Shown here piece after piece: positions 5,654-6,408 of a stretch of DNA of 6,408 nucleotides (position 1 is the stretch's first letter; each line of letters opens with the position of its first letter). The notes under the pieces are model-generated. The model was not told where the DNA came from. It did not search any database and saw only the letters and a list, made by a program, of their open reading frames with translations. The position numbers were made by a program, and so were the translations under genes. Origin of the DNA: Bacillota bacterium (GTDB taxonomy: Bacteria; Bacillota; Clostridia; Saccharofermentanales; Fastidiosipilaceae); the NCBI GenBank assembly GCA_023442635.1, contig JAEZYR010000097.1, positions 1 through 6,408 of the forward strand, written 5' to 3'.

Positions 5654-6408
5654 GTGTTAGCAGATACGATGTATCCAGAACGAGATTTGACAGCGGGTCT
5701 CAATCCCCAGCAAAAAGAAGCGGTCTTACATGATCGAGGGCCGTTGTTAATCTTGGCTGGCGCGGGTTCAGGTAAAACAAAGGTGATTACGCACCGGATT
5801 GCCTATCTTATTCAGGAACGCCAGGTCAGTCCGTGGTCTATTTTGGCGATTACCTTTACAAACAAAGCTGCAGCCGAGATGAAAGAGCGCATGGAAAAGT
5901 TAATTGGACCATCCGTGCGCCATGTTTGGGTTGGCACCTTTCACAGCATGTTCATCCGTATTTTGCGCCAGCACCCAGTTGAAGTAGGCTTGAGCTCTCG
6001 CTTTACGATTGTTGATGTTGATGACCAAAAAAGCTTGATCAAGGAAATAGCCAAAGAATGCAACGTTGATGAAAAAATATTGCCAGTAGTGACCATTCAT
6101 CATGCCATTTCTAGGGCGAAAAACAAGCTAATGACGCCCGAAGCTTATTTGCAGCAGGCTGGCCATGATCCCCGACGCAAGCAAATCGCCATGGTTTACG
6201 AACGCTATCAGCAGCGCCTTCGCCAACATGACGCAATGGACTTTGACGATATCCTCTTTGCGACGGTGGACCTTTTTGATCGATATCCGCAAGTTTTGGC
6301 TGAATGGCAAGAACGTTTCCGCTACATTTTGGTCGATGAGTATCAGGATACGAACGAAGCGCAATATCGCGTGATTAAGCATTTGGCTGCTCGCCACCTA
6401 AATATATG
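5654..6408 (+). CDS. pcrA: ATP-dependent DNA helicase PcrA/UvrD, N-terminal part, cut by the window end
   Basis: PcrA is a 3'-5' SF1A helicase used in nucleotide excision repair, rolling-circle plasmid replication and removal of RecA or stalled RNA polymerase from DNA. The 251 codons present contain the Q motif GLNPQQKEAV (15-24), Walker A GAGSGKT (36-42), motif Ia AITFTNKAA (65-73), motif Ib region VGTFHSM (93-99), the MDFDD segment (195-199) and Walker B/motif II DEYQDTN (228-234). The pattern follows Bacillus PcrA closely through domains 1A and 1B. The family is about 720-770 residues, so roughly two thirds lies beyond the right edge. GTG 5654 is preceded immediately by an in-frame TAG (5651-5653), so the gene cannot start earlier; ATG 5669 is a possible alternative. 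No frameshift or stop is seen. UvrD and Rep are close relatives, but in a Firmicute the name PcrA is appropriate. Confidence 0.93.
   Translation, partial: MLADTMYPERDLTAGLNPQQKEAVLHDRGPLLILAGAGSGKTKVITHRIAYLIQERQVSPWSILAITFTNKAAAEMKERMEKLIGPSVRHVWVGTFHSMFIRILRQHPVEVGLSSRFTIVDVDDQKSLIKEIAKECNVDEKILPVVTIHHAISRAKNKLMTPEAYLQQAGHDPRRKQIAMVYERYQQRLRQHDAMDFDDILFATVDLFDRYPQVLAEWQERFRYILVDEYQDTNEAQYRVIKHLAARHLNI

Noticed and set aside
5900..6397. Minus-strand frames opposite pcrA (5900-6103 and 6128-6397)
   Set aside because: They are antisense to strongly conserved helicase motifs, have no family resemblance, and are best explained as shadows of pcrA.
1..6408. Defence system, mobile element, CRISPR or other undescribed multi-gene system
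   Set aside because: All coding space is taken by housekeeping or transport genes with intact familiar motifs. I saw no transposase, integrase, terminal repeats, spaced direct repeats or toxin-antitoxin-like pair.

Overview
The window looks like a chromosomal segment of a Clostridia-type Firmicute (Bacillota) of intermediate G+C. The grounds are the long two-domain form of ribosome hibernation factor HPF, a PcrA-type helicase, strong AGGAGG-type ribosome binding sites, and frequent TTG/GTG starts. The genus cannot be named from this sequence. All recognisable genes lie on the + strand. There is no tRNA, rRNA, CRISPR array, insertion sequence or phage gene, and no gap over 300 bases lacks a gene.

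Positions 1-4774 hold one tightly packed operon for a peptide/nickel-family (Dpp/Opp/Nik-type) ABC importer. In order it contains: the C-terminal two thirds of a family 5 substrate-binding lipoprotein or secreted protein, cut by the left edge; a DppB-like permease; a fusion protein joining a DppC-like permease to a DppD-like ATPase; and a DppF-like ATPase. Together these supply a binding protein, two membrane domains and two nucleotide-binding domains, which is a complete importer. Intergenic spacing runs from a one-base overlap to about 70 bases. The substrate cannot be read from the sequence; short peptides are the default guess, with nickel or another small ligand possible.

Positions 4775-4950 are a 176-base spacer that probably holds the hpf promoter. 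I see no clear terminator behind the transporter, so readthrough into hpf is possible. hpf (4951-5493) encodes the long ribosome hibernation promoting factor. It is followed by a small hairpin and then a perfect 14-bp stem that can end transcription (5573-5606).

From 5654 to the right edge is the N-terminal third of pcrA, an SF1A DNA helicase, starting at GTG and cut by the window end.

I found no convincing sign of an undescribed system. The most notable points are the permease-ATPase fusion, an open-frame overlap between that fusion and the second ATPase, and the hpf-pcrA neighbourhood.
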